31,089 nt of DNA from Ilumatobacteraceae bacterium (lineage in GTDB: Bacteria; Actinomycetota; Acidimicrobiia; Acidimicrobiales; Ilumatobacteraceae): NCBI GenBank assembly GCA_030728545.1, contig JANQZQ010000044.1, positions 1 through 31,089 of the forward strand, written 5' to 3'. Position numbers and translations under genes: made by a program. The stretch's first letter is position 1; each line of letters begins with the position of its first letter. The notes beneath the pieces are model-generated. The model did not search any database. It was not told where the DNA came from and saw only the letters and a list, made by a program, of their open reading frames with translations. Shown in pieces: positions 30,981 to 31,089 of this stretch.

Positions 30981-31089
30981 GCCTCGACGTTGCGGCCATT
31001 CGGCGCGAGTTTCCGATGCTCGCCAAACACATCAACGGCAAGCCGGTGCACTATTTAGATAGTGCCAACTCGTCGCACAAGCCCAACTG
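30977..31089 (+). CDS. sufS: Cysteine desulfurase SufS, N-terminus only
   Basis: The first 37 residues are in the window: an N-terminal helix (DVAAIRREFPML), then HINGKPVHYLDSANSSHKP, typical of group II cysteine desulfurases (YLDSAATSQKP in relatives). With PLP it takes sulfur from cysteine for Fe-S cluster assembly. Its ATG overlaps the sufC stop (ATGA). The lysine and cysteine active sites lie beyond the window. Identity is firm; CsdA-type naming cannot be excluded. Confidence 0.87.
   Translation, partial: MSLDVAAIRREFPMLAKHINGKPVHYLDSANSSHKPN

Overview
The window looks like chromosomal DNA of a free-living actinobacterium, most likely of the Acidimicrobiia (Ilumatobacter-like or freshwater/marine relatives). 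This placement is inference. It rests on a moderately GC-rich sequence by eye, many GTG/TTG starts, tight operons with ATGA/GTGA overlaps, an F420-type luciferase-like monooxygenase, two mycothiol-linked families, a homodimeric-type AceE, and a block (OB-fold protein, two TrkA proteins, APC permease) that matches the Rv2690c-Rv2694c neighbourhood of Mycobacterium tuberculosis as I remember it. I see no insertion sequence, phage gene, CRISPR array, tRNA or rRNA. No stretch over 300 bases lacks a gene.

Layout. 1-1398 (minus): thioesterase and a luciferase-like oxidoreductase cut by the window edge. 1439-2821 (plus): an amidase, divergent from them. 2828-9559 (minus): one long operon running secreted protein, lipoamide dehydrogenase (E3), E2 acyltransferase, a LipB-LipA fusion, M24 peptidase and a membrane protein. 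9590-9955 (plus): OB-fold protein. 9977-11304 (minus): two TrkA-type proteins. 11354-17086 (plus): APC permease, TIGR01777 epimerase, FAD amine-oxidase-like protein, SRPBCC protein and ArgJ. 17083-19241 (minus): RNase HI, SDR dehydrogenase and DUF3445/HODM-like protein. 19276-23570 (plus): AceE split by one in-frame stop, an HhH-GPD protein and GalE. 23589-24520 (minus): small conserved protein and an alpha/beta-hydrolase. 24548-27826 (plus): DsbA-like protein, mycothiol-dependent isomerase-like protein, small protein and a GT2 glycosyltransferase. 27781-29342 (minus): acyl-CoA dehydrogenase and a membrane-anchored protein. 29449-31089 (plus): MBL-fold hydrolase, then SufC and the start of SufS.

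How the genes fit together. The operon at 4668-9111 supplies E3, a lipoyl-bearing E2 and, in one polypeptide, both enzymes that make lipoate on E2. The E1 that could feed such a complex (AceE) lies 10 kb away and carries a TAA exactly where homologues have Glu in an LYN-E motif. The Suf genes at the right edge build Fe-S clusters, which the LipA half of the fusion consumes. The two TrkA proteins and the permease form a likely ion or amino-acid transport unit.

The most notable signals are the single in-frame stop in aceE, the LipB-LipA fusion, a perfect 12-bp inverted repeat placed like an operator in front of sufC, and a recurring TANNNT box 6-8 nt before the start codons of first genes, which suggests widespread leaderless transcription and helps fix several non-ATG starts. 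None of the functional claims has been tested by a database search.
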